From NCBI GenBank assembly GCA_015178975.1, contig WHVD01000006.1, positions 1,550,001-1,614,000 on the forward strand: a stretch of DNA of 64,000 bases, written 5' to 3'. The notes beneath the pieces were generated by a model. The model saw nothing but the letters and a program-made list of their open reading frames with translations. It was not told the DNA's origin and did no database searches. The position numbers and the translations under genes were made by a program. This DNA is from Hysterangium stoloniferum (Eukaryota; Basidiomycota; Agaricomycetes; Hysterangiales; Hysterangiaceae). Below are positions 38,036 to 50,195 of this stretch, one piece after another. Each line of letters begins with the position of its first letter. Within the stretch, counting starts at the first letter, position 1.

Positions 38036-39417
38036 ATGCCCTATGTCTCCCTACACAGAATTTTCTCAGTCACTTCTTCTGACGACGACGACGAAGAGAT
38101 GCAGAGGCGTCGTCCAACCCTCCCAATGTACGACGACTGTGACCTAAAGTTACGTTCAATGGCTCACCACCGAACTCGACGACGAAGACCACTCTCAGAA
38201 ATTTTCACTCGTCCCCGCTCCCTCGTATTTCTCTTCAAGCTCATCGTTCCCCTAATCCTCTTTTTCCTAATCATATTCTCCCTATTCTACGAGCTACACA
38301 TCGAACTAATGCTCTACTCGCGACACTGGGTCAAAACAGAAATAAAAACCCTGGGCCCCTTGGCTGGCTGCTTCAACAAGCCAAACGTATCCTCCCTGTA
38401 CAACATGACCTCTGCGATGGGCCCAAAACGCACCGAGGTCCAGGCGGGCCTGCCCATGCGCTTCGGGATGGACTGCTACGATTTCGCGGGCACAATACGG
38501 CCTGACCCCCTCGCGCCCCGCCCCGCAGAACGCAGGCTCTTCCACACGTACTGGCGCGTCGACCTCGCGCCATTCGACACGCGCCAGGAATGGATGCTCA
38601 AGTCCTTCTTCGCAACGCAGGACCTCACCGCCTCGAAGCTGATACTGTGGTCGAATGGCGACCTGTCCCAGAATCCCGTCTTGATGGTGTGGCTGCGGCG
38701 TTTTCCCGAGGCGTTTGAGGTCCGTGAGGCGAATACGACGGCGTTGGCACTGGGTACGGCGTTAGAGGGCAGTTTGCTATTGCAGTCACATGATCCGATG
38801 GCGTGGGTTGACGGGGATCTGCTACGCCTCTTATTATTATGGAATTACGGCGGCCTTTGGGTCGACATGGACACACTTTTCACGAGGGACCTCTCTCCGT
38901 TGCTAGAGCACGAATTTGTCACCCAGTGGGACTGCTACGGTGCGCGTGAAGCCTCGCCCACCGCTTTTTGTGACGTCACTCATGCCCCCACTCCACAGAT
39001 AAAAAATACCAGCCGTTCAACGGCGCCCTGATGCATTTCCACAAACACTCTCCGTACCTCTGCGAATTCTTCCACATCATGCGCGCGTCAACCCCGCCGC
39101 GCGCAGGCTCGACGGACTGGGGGTCCCAGCTCTACCTCAAGCTCTGGCGGCGCCTCGTCGCGGCAGGCATCCCGCCGTTCAAGGTGCTCCCCTTCTGCTT
39201 CTCCGACGGGCGGTCGTGCCGCATGGACAACCGGATCCCAGACCCATTCGTGAAGGACGGGACGACGTGGGCGGACGGGCTGGGCTTCCAGGCGCTGGAG
39301 AAGACGCTCGACAAGGTCTTTGCGGTGCACCTGCACAACCAGTGGGAGAAGCTCTTTCCGCCGGCGGGGTGGGTCGACAGGATACTGCTGACCAAGTACG
39401 AGAGCGTGCTCGGCTGA
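38036..39417 (+). CDS. Type II membrane DXD-motif glycosyltransferase
   Basis: Predicted 440-aa Golgi-type glycosyltransferase of the DXD sugar-binding family (PF04488-like). Exons 38036-38939 and 38999-39417, with a 59-nt intron. A short basic cytoplasmic tail precedes one membrane segment at about residues 65-85 (LIVPLILFFLIIFSLFYELH). The luminal part contains RRLFHTYWRVDLAPFDTRQE and LILWSNGDLSQNPVL. The metal-binding block LLLWNYGGLWVDMDTLFTRD carries the DXD as Asp-Met-Asp. After the intron, QPFNGALMHFHKHSPYL and FKVLPFCFSDGRSCRMDN precede a C-terminal VHLHNQWEK. These proteins transfer hexoses to glycans or lipids; donor and acceptor cannot be read from sequence. GC content is markedly higher than the flanks. 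A diverged fragment of a relative lies at 15949-16158. Confidence 0.87.
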
Positions 39418-41846
39418 CGGGCTGCGGTGCGTGAGTGGGGCGGTCGGATCGAGCACGACGGGATTCTGATTATTACTGCCTATCTGGCGCGGAGGATGCA
39501 GAACGGGTTTGGCGTGGGTGATGATGCTGCGACGTCCGCAGGCTGGTGACGAGACTTGCGCAGGTGGGCATGTCACAGGCACAGATTAAAACCAACTACG
39601 GGCGGGGAACGTTTTTTTTTCCTTTCCGACGCCGCACGAGGAGCCCGTGGATTGAACTTAGACACAGAGTTGATTTTTTGCAATAATCACACGAACATAC
39701 TTAGTAATGTAATCACATACGCACAGCTGCACACGACTAATCAATGGGTCCTTGGAGATATGAAGACTGGTTTATGCTCGTAGTATATTGCCGATAACGG
39801 GGATCATCTATGTTAGTCAAGTCGGCGTGGTTGACCTCCAACTCCTTTCATCTCCAGTTTTGAGTCCCTCCCGTTCTGAATAAAGGCAATACTTTTCCAT
39901 TAATATAACTTGAATATAACATGGTATATTAAATAATAAACATATGTCCTATTAACCCGACTTTTCACCACTCTAGATCATGTACAATCTATAGCGTATG
40001 AAAGATTAGATTGGTTATACATGCAGCATCAAGAACACTCACAAGTCCCGGCTGGGTGCAAGTCTCAGGTGCTAGAGTAGATGTTAAGCTCGATACCGGT
40101 GTGCTATCCAATTTGAATGTTCCACAATGACTCACTGACCAATACTCCGAGTCTTGTACACGCCAAAGATGCTGCCCAGGGGGGGGGGGGGGGCGTCGGG
40201 AGACCGCTGTCTTGCCCACCAGAGACTGAGCACTGTACGTACGTACGTAGGATATCACATCCCTCCCTCAAGTTTCGGCAATAGCAAACTACATGCCCCC
40301 GACACGGTCGAAAAATAAACTATCATGCAGTGTAGCGCAGGGACGTCTTCTGTGCGGACGACATGTCTGTTCGATATCTGTCCGCAGAACGCTGGATGCG
40401 TCAGGACGCCGGATCGTTGAATATCAACTGGCACGCCGCGACGCACAGCTGTGGGCCGGCCGGTGCGGGGGGAGCTCGTGGATATCTCAGCCCTCCTGCC
40501 ATCTGGGAGTTGCGGCAGCAGGAGTCAGGACTTGCCCCGTCCGACTCGGGGCCCGGGACGGGCACGGCGACACGCAGGACTCGTGGGTGTTGGTTCTACG
40601 GGCACCTGAGGCGCCGTGAATTTGGAGCGCTTGAGTATGAGAGGGGGGCGCGTATCTGGTACGCGGTAAGGTCGTGTTAGTGAGCATTAGCCCGCAGGGG
40701 GTTGTGTGAGAGGGAGGTGAGCTTTCAGCGTGCCGAGCGCGCTCATGGTAGAGACTGATAGCAATGCTATGGGAGCGACAAGATAATGATTAACCATTTA
40801 ATGATGCGCGGTTTTGGTGACGGATAGTCGATATTAGGAGCCTAACTTCAAATTTGGAGATGGGGCAGAGTGTAAATATGCTCTGGATAAAACGGTCCTC
40901 CACGTCATGTGGCTATCCCCCCCTTGATTTCAATTGCCAATAATAAAAAAGACACGCGGTGGGTTTTGAAATGAACGAGGGGCCCGACACGGCCAAAGAC
41001 ACAGCCGCCTGGAACTTTAGTGCATGGGTAGGGCTATTGTCCGGGAATTAGCACCGAGTGCCACACCGCTAGATATAGCCACTACCGGGAACGGGGATCT
41101 TAATTTATAGGCAAGAAAATGCCCATACCCCGAACTCATTGACTGTATTTTGGCGTATGACATTACACCGATCGGATAGACGGCAGGAGAGCTTGACAAT
41201 TCTCCTTTCCCACGGCGTTATGATAGACCCATGGGGTAAAAATACTGCCAGTGCGGATCAAAAGAAGATCCAACAAGGGTGTTGAGGCGAGTGTGTTGTC
41301 CTAGACAGACCCCTCGGCCGTCTCAGAGCGTCCTCCTGTGCGAATTTTTATGATTGAGCCGCGCAACCCAGAGATTGTGAATCGGCGACGTATATATGAA
41401 ATTAGCATATAGAGTTGCTGGGAATATGTGATACATTGCCGGCACTTAATTACAGATTACGTTTGATCCCTGAGTTGCTGGTCTAACTCAGAAAAGCCAT
41501 ATTATTTAGTATTCCCCATATTACTTCGTTTTGTGGGCTTCGCCACAGCCTCAAATTCAGATTTGTGGTGGAACTCCTGTCCACATGCCGGTGTCTTGGC
41601 GAATAATGGGGGCAGGGGAAGGCATCACGGTTCTGTAATAAATGGGACATCACGTAGTTGATCTGAAGAAAGTCAAATAGATATACGGTGAATAGATGAT
41701 GAACGGTTCAACGCCTGTACGTATTGTGGCTAAAGTATCGACACAGGGAAATTGATTTACACCCATCCGGGCGAATAGTATACGCCTGAGGGTTCATGAC
41801 GATATTCCCCGACCACAGTCAGGGTCTTGATTGATACTGCTCATGT
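39418..41846. other. Intergenic, no supported gene
   Basis: Contains a run of 13 G near 40180 and a GTAC-rich string near 40237. A GC-rich open frame at about 40293-40680 lacks domain features. The rest is ordinary intergenic DNA flanking the Wss1-type gene's 3' end. Confidence 0.35.
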
Positions 41847-43995
41847 CTAGCTTCTAGAGTGGTGACCACACATCTCGCATTTGTCTGCTCCCCTTTTATT
41901 CTCGCTAGGATTACTTTCAGCCATCTTATATACACCATAGATTAATAAGGTTTGACCCACAATGTACACATCTCACAGGACCATTTTCCATTGACCTGCG
42001 TATCGGAAGGCCGTGATGCCTCGCACATCGTACATGTGCGACTCTCTGGTAGATTGATACTGTGAGAGACAATTAGTACTGAGCGAAAGCATCGTATAAA
42101 TAAATACATAAAAGCCTACAATGTACACGCACTGCATGGCCATTCCCCTGTGGCAGGCGTCTTATTCGCCTCTGTTTCCACATTCTTCTGATTTGGTGGG
42201 GTAGGCTCATGAGCCGCTTTGGGCTTACTGTCAAGTTTGTATGTTCCATCCAGTCCTACAGCATCCCGTTTTCGTTGTCTTATTTCATCTTTGACGAGAT
42301 TTCCAAAAGGGGCTTTCGATTTCGCTGGTTTTGATCCTGAGGCGACAGCGTTGTTAGGTCCATGGCTTGGGTAAGGGCTTTTACGGAGGTACTGCTCATC
42401 TTCAGAGCTATCTTCAAAAAGTGGCCGTTTAGACTCTTTGCCACGCTATATCAAAGCTTCAACAGAGACCTGCAAACACGGCGGATAGGTTTCCTTACCA
42501 AGGGTTGCCCATGGGTATCTGTCACGGCAGCAGCGGGAATCGGGTCTGTGAATGTCCCACCGGCGGCAGAAATAAAGACAACATCGTCGTCGTCATCTCT
42601 TAATCTGTCTAGGTCTTCTCCGCCCATACGCATCCGGTCCAAACGCTCTCTGTCGGATTCCGGATCGACCCGCTCGTAATCGGAGTCGTATTCGTCCTCG
42701 CCCTCTTCATCACTGCTGGAATTTTTGACGTTTGCGGTGGTGCTGGCTTCGGGGGGAGTTTTACCTGTAGATGGGTCAACAACGCATGACAGGGTGTACA
42801 GTAGAATAAAAATATATCGTCGCACCTTGTAATAGCATTAGTCGCCTTTCAGCTGCCAACGCGCGCTCCTCACGAGCTCTTCGGCTAATGCCGTCCATCA
42901 AATATTAATTTTCCGGAAGGGTAAAGAAGGAGCAAACCTCGCTGCTTTTTTTCCAAATCCACTCCCCGCAACGCCTTTCTTTACAGTTTCGTCAAGAACA
43001 TTACCCGAGCCAGCAGCCTCGAAGGCTGCTTTGGAAGTAACCCTCGATCCAGCCTTGCGCCGTTTAGCGGTTTGGGCACCTGTCGTGTTCGACGGACCCG
43101 CTTTCTTTTGCCGTCGACGTTTCCGGGAGGAGAGGGCAGAACGACGAGATTGGTTATATGCCCCACCACACTACACTACGGTTAGAATGTCACAAGGAAG
43201 GATAGTGAATGCGTACAGTGTATTCTGGCAAGTTTTGCGAGTTCCAATTGTCACCTTGGACTCGTTGTGAATCGCCGAGACGAGTCCCGGCTGACCAGTA
43301 ACCTGGTTTTAATATCATAATGTTGAAAGCGGGTAATTCACGGAAATAGTTGTGCTCCTACCGTCGCCGAAGTAACCCTTTCGTTGTAGCACAGAAACTT
43401 CTGTACATAACTTGCGTCGTAAAGCATGAAATGCAGTGGAATGATTCATGTGCTGGTAATATAAGGTGAGTATGGGGGTGGCGGTAGAGATGCAAATGCA
43501 TCTACCTTGATGTGAGCAAGCTGCACCGATATAAGTGTCAAGTGAGTCGCATCCAACGGTCATAATATATAAATATCCACCTCGTGACAGAATACGCCCA
43601 GTAGTCGCGAGATAGGGTAGAAGCGACCACTTTCATCTTTGAGGACGAGCTCTACCATCCAACAACTCAGATTAACCGATAAGAATCAAGAAAAAAATAG
43701 AGTAATAAGCATACCAATTGTCTCTCCATTGTTCCAATTACGTCCCAGGAATACTTTATTAGTCTCATACTGCGGATATCTCAACAAAATGGCATAATTT
43801 CCTTGCCTACTATCAACTTGGACACACCTCCTCGAAACTATTCACGGTAAATCCATGGTCTTTCATTACAGGCTTCAGTTGGGCGGCGAGTGCATGGAGG
43901 AGTTCCAAGGCATCATTATCTTGATCGAGGGTTGATATGAAGTTTATGTGTGGATTTGGATTGGATGCCCGTCCGTTGATGCGTGTATGAACCAT
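41847..43995 (-). CDS. WLM-domain DNA-protein crosslink protease (Wss1-like) with two RanBP2 zinc fingers
   Basis: Predicted 512-aa metalloprotease in 12 exons (minus): 43995-43826, 43779-43715, 43651-43581, 43520-43506, 43452-43362, 43302-43217, 43170-42938, 42884-42826, 42764-42499, 42445-42120, 42059-41961, 41904-41847. The frame is open throughout. The WLM core has DALELLHALAAQLKPVMKDH, NKVFLGRNWNNGETIELVLK, then the zinc site HELAH (residues 101-105) with a third His at 111 (HIKHMNH). It ends in LQRKGYFGDGYWSAGTRLGD. A basic linker (SRKRRRQKKAGPSN) and acidic coiled part (SSSDEEGEDEYDSDYE) follow. Two C-terminal RanBP2-type fingers are WPCSACT-x8-CTMC and WSCEMCT-x9-CEMC. Wss1 degrades proteins crosslinked to DNA and acts in the SUMO pathway. 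A 15-nt exon encodes LAHIK, so the active site spans three exons. Extra zinc fingers instead of obvious SUMO-interacting motifs are notable. Confidence 0.9.
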
Positions 43996-44657
43996 AGTAC
44001 AAGTGTTGACTCGAGTGGGCTATGTATAGGCTTTGTGACGGCAGACGGCAGACTCCTTTGGCACCGTCAGTGATCTTGAACACACATTTTCTCAGTTAAG
44101 CACCATGTATCTGAGTTCTTACATGAATGTTACTTGTAGTATATACTATGCATGTTTACATAGAACCATTCTCAGCTGCCCTCATAAAGCAAACTGTCAA
44201 TTAAAATATGTAAGATGAAGCAAACCCATGAGGCTCGATCTCGTTGTATCGCATAAAGTTTCCCTGAGAATTCCAAATCATTGAAAATGCAAAGGGAATT
44301 ATATATATTGTAGAGGATTCTCCGGGACATTTTCCAGATTGAACTACAAAGGTGTTTGGGGCATTCGCAATGCCGGTTAACGTTTTGTCCTGTGAGTATG
44401 TCTCATATATATAGGCATTGAGATTTTGAGCCTCAGCGCTGTGTGATACACCGATCAAAACAAACATACCAGTGAATAACTAGTACCCTGGTATCAAAGT
44501 TCATATCCAGACTCTGATAATTTGAGGAAACACCAAGTCTTGGTTCAGCTTTGGTAATTTGTCTCTGACTTTGCGTCTTCGCACTCCAAATATTTACCTG
44601 GTTACGTTGTGTGTGGGTACATGTAGACGCTCGCCAAATAGTTTTGTCGAATCCAGC
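43996..44657. other. Intergenic, with one weak small ORF
   Basis: Shared upstream region of the divergent Wss1-type and HMG genes. An ATG-initiated 88-codon frame on minus (44201-44467) starts with a mildly hydrophobic stretch (MFVLIGVSHSAEAQ). It has one Cys and could be an exon of a small secreted protein, but nothing else supports it. Confidence 0.3.
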
Positions 44658-45711
44658 ATGTTGTCTTCCGCAATGTTCTCTTTGACGCGTTCTTTCACCT
44701 CGCGCGTCTCCCTCGCTGCTCTCAAGACTGCTCCTCGTCTCACCGTCCAGCGTTCTCCACTCATCAATGCGTTTACTCCTTATCGCTCGTTTTCTATAAC
44801 TCCATCTGTCTTCGCTGCTGCAGCCGCAGCCAAAGCGAAAAAGTCCACAGCCACTAGAGCTGCTACTCGTACTAAATCAAAGCCTACTTTGAGGTCCACA
44901 AGGAAGGCAAAGCCTAAGACCAAGGCGAGGCCCAAGGCCCGGACTACTGCAAGGAAGACCAAGAAAAAAGCAGCTGCTAAACCCCCTTCCACTCGTACGT
45001 AGTACCCATGCGTTGACACGGAACATTTCGCTGACCTACGCGTGTCTTTCATCCCTTGATGTTTCCTTACACCTGAATCACAGGGGTACCTTTGATCGCA
45101 CGACCACCAAAGAAGCCGGCTTCAGCATACTTTATCTTCCTCAGTCGCACTTCCACCGACGTTCCGAAAAGCAGGCTCGAAGCAAATGAAGCTACCAAAT
45201 CTGCCGCCACCATTTGGAATAAAATGACTGACGCAGAGAAGAAGGTATATTGGAGCATTTATTTGCCTTAGTATTTGCAACTGAACTGCGTTTTCGCTGT
45301 AGCCTTACTTCGATGAATACAAGATCTTGTATGCTGATTTCGAAACCCGCCGCGCCAAGTGGCATAAGGACCCCAAGAATGCCCCTGTCCTCAGGAAACT
45401 TAACAAGGACCGTAAGAAACACGGAAAGCACCGTATTCACGTTCCCGAGGGCATTGCACCCAAGAGGCCCATGACTGGCTTCCTCCGGTTAGTTTCTTCA
45501 TCACTGCAGTTGTTTGCGGACTCATGCTCTTGTCTTTTATTCCAGCTTTTACACCCAGTTAAGGGCAGCCGGATCACTGACACCAGCGAATGCGCCGCCA
45601 GGCACCAAGAACTGGGTTATTTGGGCTGCTCAGGAGGCAGGGAGCAGGTGGAAAGCCCTCCCGGAGGCTGAGAAGACGAAATTCAAGCAGCAATTCTACC
45701 AAGCCAGGTAA
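44658..45711 (+). CDS. Mitochondrial-type protein with two HMG boxes (Abf2/TFAM-like)
   Basis: Predicted 282-aa DNA-binding protein, exons 44658-44994, 45084-45244, 45303-45487, 45546-45711. The N-terminus looks like a mitochondrial presequence (MFSLTRSFTSRVSLAALKTA, many Arg/Ser, no acids). Next comes an Ala/Lys/Arg-rich linker (KSTATRAATRTKSKPTLR). Box A: RPPKKPASAYFIFLSR to KMTDAEKKPYFDEYKILYAD. Box B: APKRPMTGFLRFYTQLRAAG to EAGSRWKALPEAEKTKFKQQ. Proteins of this layout package mitochondrial DNA in nucleoids. The stop at 45709 follows GCCAG|GTAAAC, which is itself a good donor. Splicing to GACTGAAACCCTC (acceptor at 45798) would replace the ending with a few residues and stop at 45814. 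Start chosen because the upstream in-frame codons do not fit a presequence. Confidence 0.85.
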
Positions 45712-46015
45712 ACCCTTTTAACGGCACCGATAGGCAAGAAATTATCACCAAGTTATACGCATAAAGCTGTTCAAGCTACCATACATTTTCATCTTCAGGA
45801 CTGAAACCCTCTAAGTAGATATATTAGTTACGAAGTGTTCATTGCTCGTATTCTTTTCTTTTCTCGTCTTTTGACGTATGTCTCATTGTATTATTTCTAC
45901 GTTCGTATCAATGTCTATCCAATCTGTGTCAATCCCAGCTCCAACACATTTAGAGAGCGTGACAACGGTGACTTGATGACCATGCCACCCTTAGCCACAT
46001 TTAGCTGTCACGTTG

Positions 46016-47732
46016 ATGTCGGCGAACAAACTCAACGTCGAGGGTATTCTCCTGCTTGAACAGCCTTTTGCCAAAGTGAATATCGTCGTATATCACAGTT
46101 TATTCAAGTCAGCTGACCTATATATGTCAAGGTTCCGTATGAGAACTTACGCAAGATATTTCGAACCTCGCAGAAGCACATCGAGCGTGAACTAACGGCC
46201 GTCCAGAATGCCTCCATAGAGCTCACAAAGATAGCTGCCCAGGGAGAATACGATGCCAATGATGCAATCAAGATAATAGACAGCATGATCGGACGGGTTG
46301 AGACCCTCAAGCGTAAGGTGTGTACGTGGTAAAACCCGAGGCTCTGAGCAGTGTGACGACTAATCTGTCTTTGTTATTCTTGCCAGCTTTCGGATTTGAA
46401 TGAGAACTCCAGTGTTCCGACCCATGCGATTTTGCGGAAACGCCTGCAGCATCTTCATTCTCTGGAAAGCATGTCGGGGCGGGACGACCCGGAGTTCGAC
46501 CGGTGGGCGGAGACGAGGCTTGATCGGTGGCTCGTAGACTGGGCTCTGAGGACTGGAAATACACAGACTGCGAAACAGATTGCCAAGGAAAAGAAGATCG
46601 AGGTCTATTTATTCTGTCTTGTTGGTTCAGGGTACTCCGACTGATTTACGATGATATTAGGCACTAGTAGATATTGAACTTTTCACAGATATTCAGCGGA
46701 TCGAGGAGGCACTGTTGCAGTATAGATGTACCGACGCCTTAGCGTGGTGTAGTGAGAATAAAGCGGCTTTGAGGAAGATTAAGGTGAGTATCTTGCATAT
46801 TTTATAAGTATTACGTGCTGAACGAGTCTATTATTCAGAGCACTCTGGAGTTCGACCTTCGACTTCAGGAATACATCGAACTTTCACGAGCCTGTAAGAA
46901 GGAAGAAGCTATTGTTTATTCGAAAAAGTATCTTGTCTCCTGGTACGAGACACACGATACACAGATTAAACAGGCGCTTGCGCTTTTGGTATTTCCTCCC
47001 AACACCGTATGCCCACCATATAAGGTAGATCTATTATTTTAACTATATCATGATATGTCATCTCTAAGCTATATGCTAGCGTCTATACGACATGGAGCGG
47101 TGGAAGAACCTCAGCTGCGCATTTCGCCTAGCAGCGTACACACTCTCAACCCTCCCAACTGAGCCGCTCTTGTACCTTGCCATGTACGGTGGCCTTGCCG
47201 CTCTCAAGCTCCCCTCGTGTTATCCCTTCTCTAATGGGACTCCAGCTCCCATTGTATCCACTGTGACCACACACCACATTGCCTTCCCGCCACTACCCAA
47301 CACTATTTCCACATACTCGTCCCTGTCCGCCCATCTCGATACTGCGCATTTTCCGGCATCCATCGCACCGCCTAAGCTCAAGGATGGCGCGAAGAAGAAT
47401 GTTGACTGTCCGACCTGCGATCCAGAATGTTTAGGCCAATTGGCACATGAGGTTCCGTGGAGCCATCATGTCAATTCGACGATTGTGTGTAGAATTAGCG
47501 GGAAGATTATGGATGCGGATAATATGCCGATGATCTTTCCAAATGGATATGTCTATTCGCGGGAGGTACAAATACTTGGTGTCTTATATTATTATGTGCG
47601 TTGTCGCTGACGTTGAATTTTACACAACAGGCTTTGGAGGAGATGGCCGCCAAACAAGGTGGTAAAGTTACCTGTCCCAGAACAGGCGATACTTGTCAAC
47701 TTTCGGATTTGAAGAAGATATATATTTCATAA
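46016..47732 (+). CDS. CTLH/CRA-domain E3 ligase subunit (Gid9/Fyv10/MAEA family)
   Basis: Predicted 452-aa subunit of the GID/CTLH ubiquitin ligase, which in yeast degrades gluconeogenic enzymes. Exons: 46016-46075, 46132-46317, 46387-46602, 46661-46783, 46839-47024, 47080-47565, 47631-47732. N-terminal coiled region: YENLRKIFRTSQKHIEREL. LisH-type helix: FDRWAETRLDRWLVDWALRT with GNTQTAKQIAKEKKIEALVD. CTLH: IELFTDIQRIEEALLQYRCT and ALAWCSENKAALRKIKSTLEF. CRA-like part: EAIVYSKKYLVSW and FRLAAYTLSTLP. The C-terminus is a degenerate RING: CPTCDPECLGQLAHEVPWSH, CRISGKIMDADNMPMIFPNG and KVTCPRTGDTCQLSDLKKIY. That RING type distinguishes Gid9/MAEA from Gid2 and Gid8. The upstream HMG gene has the same direction. 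The gene converges with the cystathionine synthase, leaving only 122 nt between stops. Confidence 0.93.
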
Positions 47733-47854
47733 AGCTCCCTTTACTTATTTTTTTCGTCTTGCAATGTATATCCTCCTTTTGAGCATGTATTGTATTCTAT
47801 GTATGTTTAGATCCAAGAAATCCATTCACATTCCAACTCTATAGATGCAAGAAA

Positions 47855-49884
47855 CTAGACTTCTACCTTCGCAGCATCCTCCTCAGCTTTTGCCAATGAG
47901 CTCTGGAACCAGTCCAGTAATAACGCCTTGGATTCCATTCCGATACTAACCCGAACTAAGCTTTCTTCAACTCCAAACTGTGCTGCCCAAGGTAATTCAG
48001 TATAGTGGGCAAGAATTGTGTAGGGACAAGCTAATGTGAAGTTTGTGCCCAGACTTGGTCCTTTCGCGCAAGGCAGTGCATCAAAGAATGCCTCTGCTGC
48101 TACTTTGGAAGTAAATGTAACAGAAAATAGACCACCGAAATTGCCTTCTTCCGTCCCATCTGGTCCGACTGTGCCGGGTAAACGACATGCATCGTAGTTC
48201 GACCGGTCCACCCACTTGGGATAGAAAATGCGTTTCACGACAGAATTTTGCACGCCGACGTGGGACTGAAGGTAATCGCAAACGGCTTCTGTGTTTCGGT
48301 TAATGATGCGAATGCGCTTTATGAAGTCGCGTGAATTGCGTTCCATGTAGATAGCATCTTCGTCCCAGTATGCGTCGATGTACGATTCACTCAACCTTGC
48401 CTTTAGGGTCGAATAATGACTTGATTTTGGGTTTAAAGTCAAGCTAAATAATGCCGGTAAGCAGGGCCAATATGAATAGATAAACGGCTACCTTCCGCCC
48501 ATAACATTCACTTCACCACTAAATACCTTAGTCAGACTACTGACCAGAATGTCCGCATAAGGAAGGAGTTCAACGTTGACAAAGGTGCCGATCGTTTCGT
48601 CAATTACAATGACAAATCCATGCTGATCTGCAAGCTGCCGCAGTCGTACCAAATCTGCCGATCGGAGAAGTGGGTTCGTAGGGAGCTCGCAGAAAAGTGC
48701 GAGAATGCCAGGTGAACCTGGCACAGAGAGAAGCGCCTCCAGAGCGTCCAGATCAGCGGCGTCACCATTCCCGAAGAAATGAGATCCCGGTCCCCATTTT
48801 TCAAGAATTTTCAAAGTGTCGATGTAAGGGAATCTACAGCCAAAGTTAGTAACATATGTAGCCTGTGTCCGTGAATGTTCATACCCAAAACACACACACT
48901 TCGCAGGTGGCAGAGCAGCGAGACACAGCTGATGCGCGCTCCAAATAGCTGCCATTCCTGTAGGGAAAAGATAAACATCATCCTCGGTGACGCCTTCTAC
49001 CCCACGGTTACTGGGTTGTAGCTCGTCGTTCGTACACGAGGTTTCTTCCTGGTGGACTAGAACGCCAGCGATACGTCTTCGCAATGCCCGCTTGGACGCA
49101 TTGGCGGAATCAAGAGGCATATTACGTCCATATCGTTCCTCCAAGTACGTTCCTTGATCGATCCAATTCTCTTCTAATACTTTAGTAACTCCTGGTTCGG
49201 GTGGGCGATTCGTCGGGGGCAGTGTCACGCATCCCTTTTTTGTAGCATAGTGTCTATTGCGAGTAGGAAAGGTATATCTTGTAGGGGATGTAGGAGATGC
49301 CGATAGCTGCCCACCATTTCCGACGGCGTTAGACGCTTGCTCTAACGAAGTGAGGCAACGTTCCGCCATGCGACTTGATATGCCGAGGCCTGTGTGCTGC
49401 CAGAACTGCTTTGCGATAGGAAAGGCTTCAAAAGGAAACAGAACGATATGCAGGGGAGTCTCATTGGATGCGACAGGCGACGTTGTTGAAGTTGAACCAT
49501 CGGAGCAAATCAGAAACTGTACCAAGCGTACAGTGATTGAATCTGATGAACGGGATATCATGAACTTGCGGCATTCCTCCGCGATGTATGCCTTGGCAAA
49601 TAAAAGACATTTCTCATTTGGAAGGGCAAATTTTCCCTCGCAGACTACAGCAAGCTACAAAGAGTCAACAAAACGGCTTGTCGTCAGATTTATAAAGTAG
49701 ATCGCACCTTCTGAATGCTTTTATGAATAAAAAATCGTGGGTAACCCGTGCACATGGCATCCAGAACTCTCTTGTCACCTTCCTCATAGCCGACTGTGTC
49801 TCTCCAGGTGGGGAGCGAGACTGAAATTGCATGGGGAAGAGCAGAAGGAATTGAATCTCCTAGTGGCGGACATACGACACTCAT
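47855..49884 (-). CDS. Cystathionine gamma-synthase (PLP enzyme)
   Basis: Predicted 625-aa enzyme of the Cys/Met metabolism PLP family. It makes cystathionine from cysteine and an activated homoserine in transsulfuration (yeast Str2). Exons on minus: 49884-49708, 49654-48885, 48833-48492, 48443-47855, with introns of 48 to 53 nt. The second intron is 51 nt and in frame, so it reads through without stops. Motifs: LEERYGRNMPLDSANASKRA, the cofactor-binding VYLFPTGMAAIWSAHQL, LALFCELPTNPLLRSADL, the PLP aspartate in VIVIDETIGTF and the Schiff-base lysine in DILVSSLTKVFSG. C-terminal domain: VCDYLQSHVGVQNSVVKRIF and ESLVRVSIGMESKALLLDWF. The first 210 residues form the long N-terminal extension seen in fungal Str2-type proteins. 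All catalytic residues look intact. Confidence 0.93.
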
Positions 49885-50195
49885 AGAAATTATATGATAT
49901 TATAGCAAGCAGACCCCTTGAAACGTGAAACACGGGTGGCGAGATGGTAGAAGTAGCGCAAGTCACGAGCCACCATTTGTTCGTTAAGACTTGTAAGAAT
50001 GTGACTCATACATAGAACCTGGTGCACGGCGCAGGCAATTACGACGCAACTTGTGTTGGAGTATATTTTTTTGGTTGTTAGCTAATCTATCATGATTCGG
50101 ATAAATTATCCACGTTCTCTGGGGGAGGGGCGTGATACGTTCCCTATGCCACCTACATTTTTCTTTGTTTCAGTTCTCCCTTTTGTTCTCCTTCA
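49885..50195. other. Intergenic, promoter side of the synthase and edge of repeat DNA
   Basis: No coding region. From about 50.1 kb the sequence becomes AT-rich and pyrimidine-rich and leads into retroelement remains. Confidence 0.35.

Noticed and set aside
40293-40680. GC-rich open frames of about 105 codons
   Set aside because: Overlapping frames in a GC-rich patch, with no motif or consistent coding signal.
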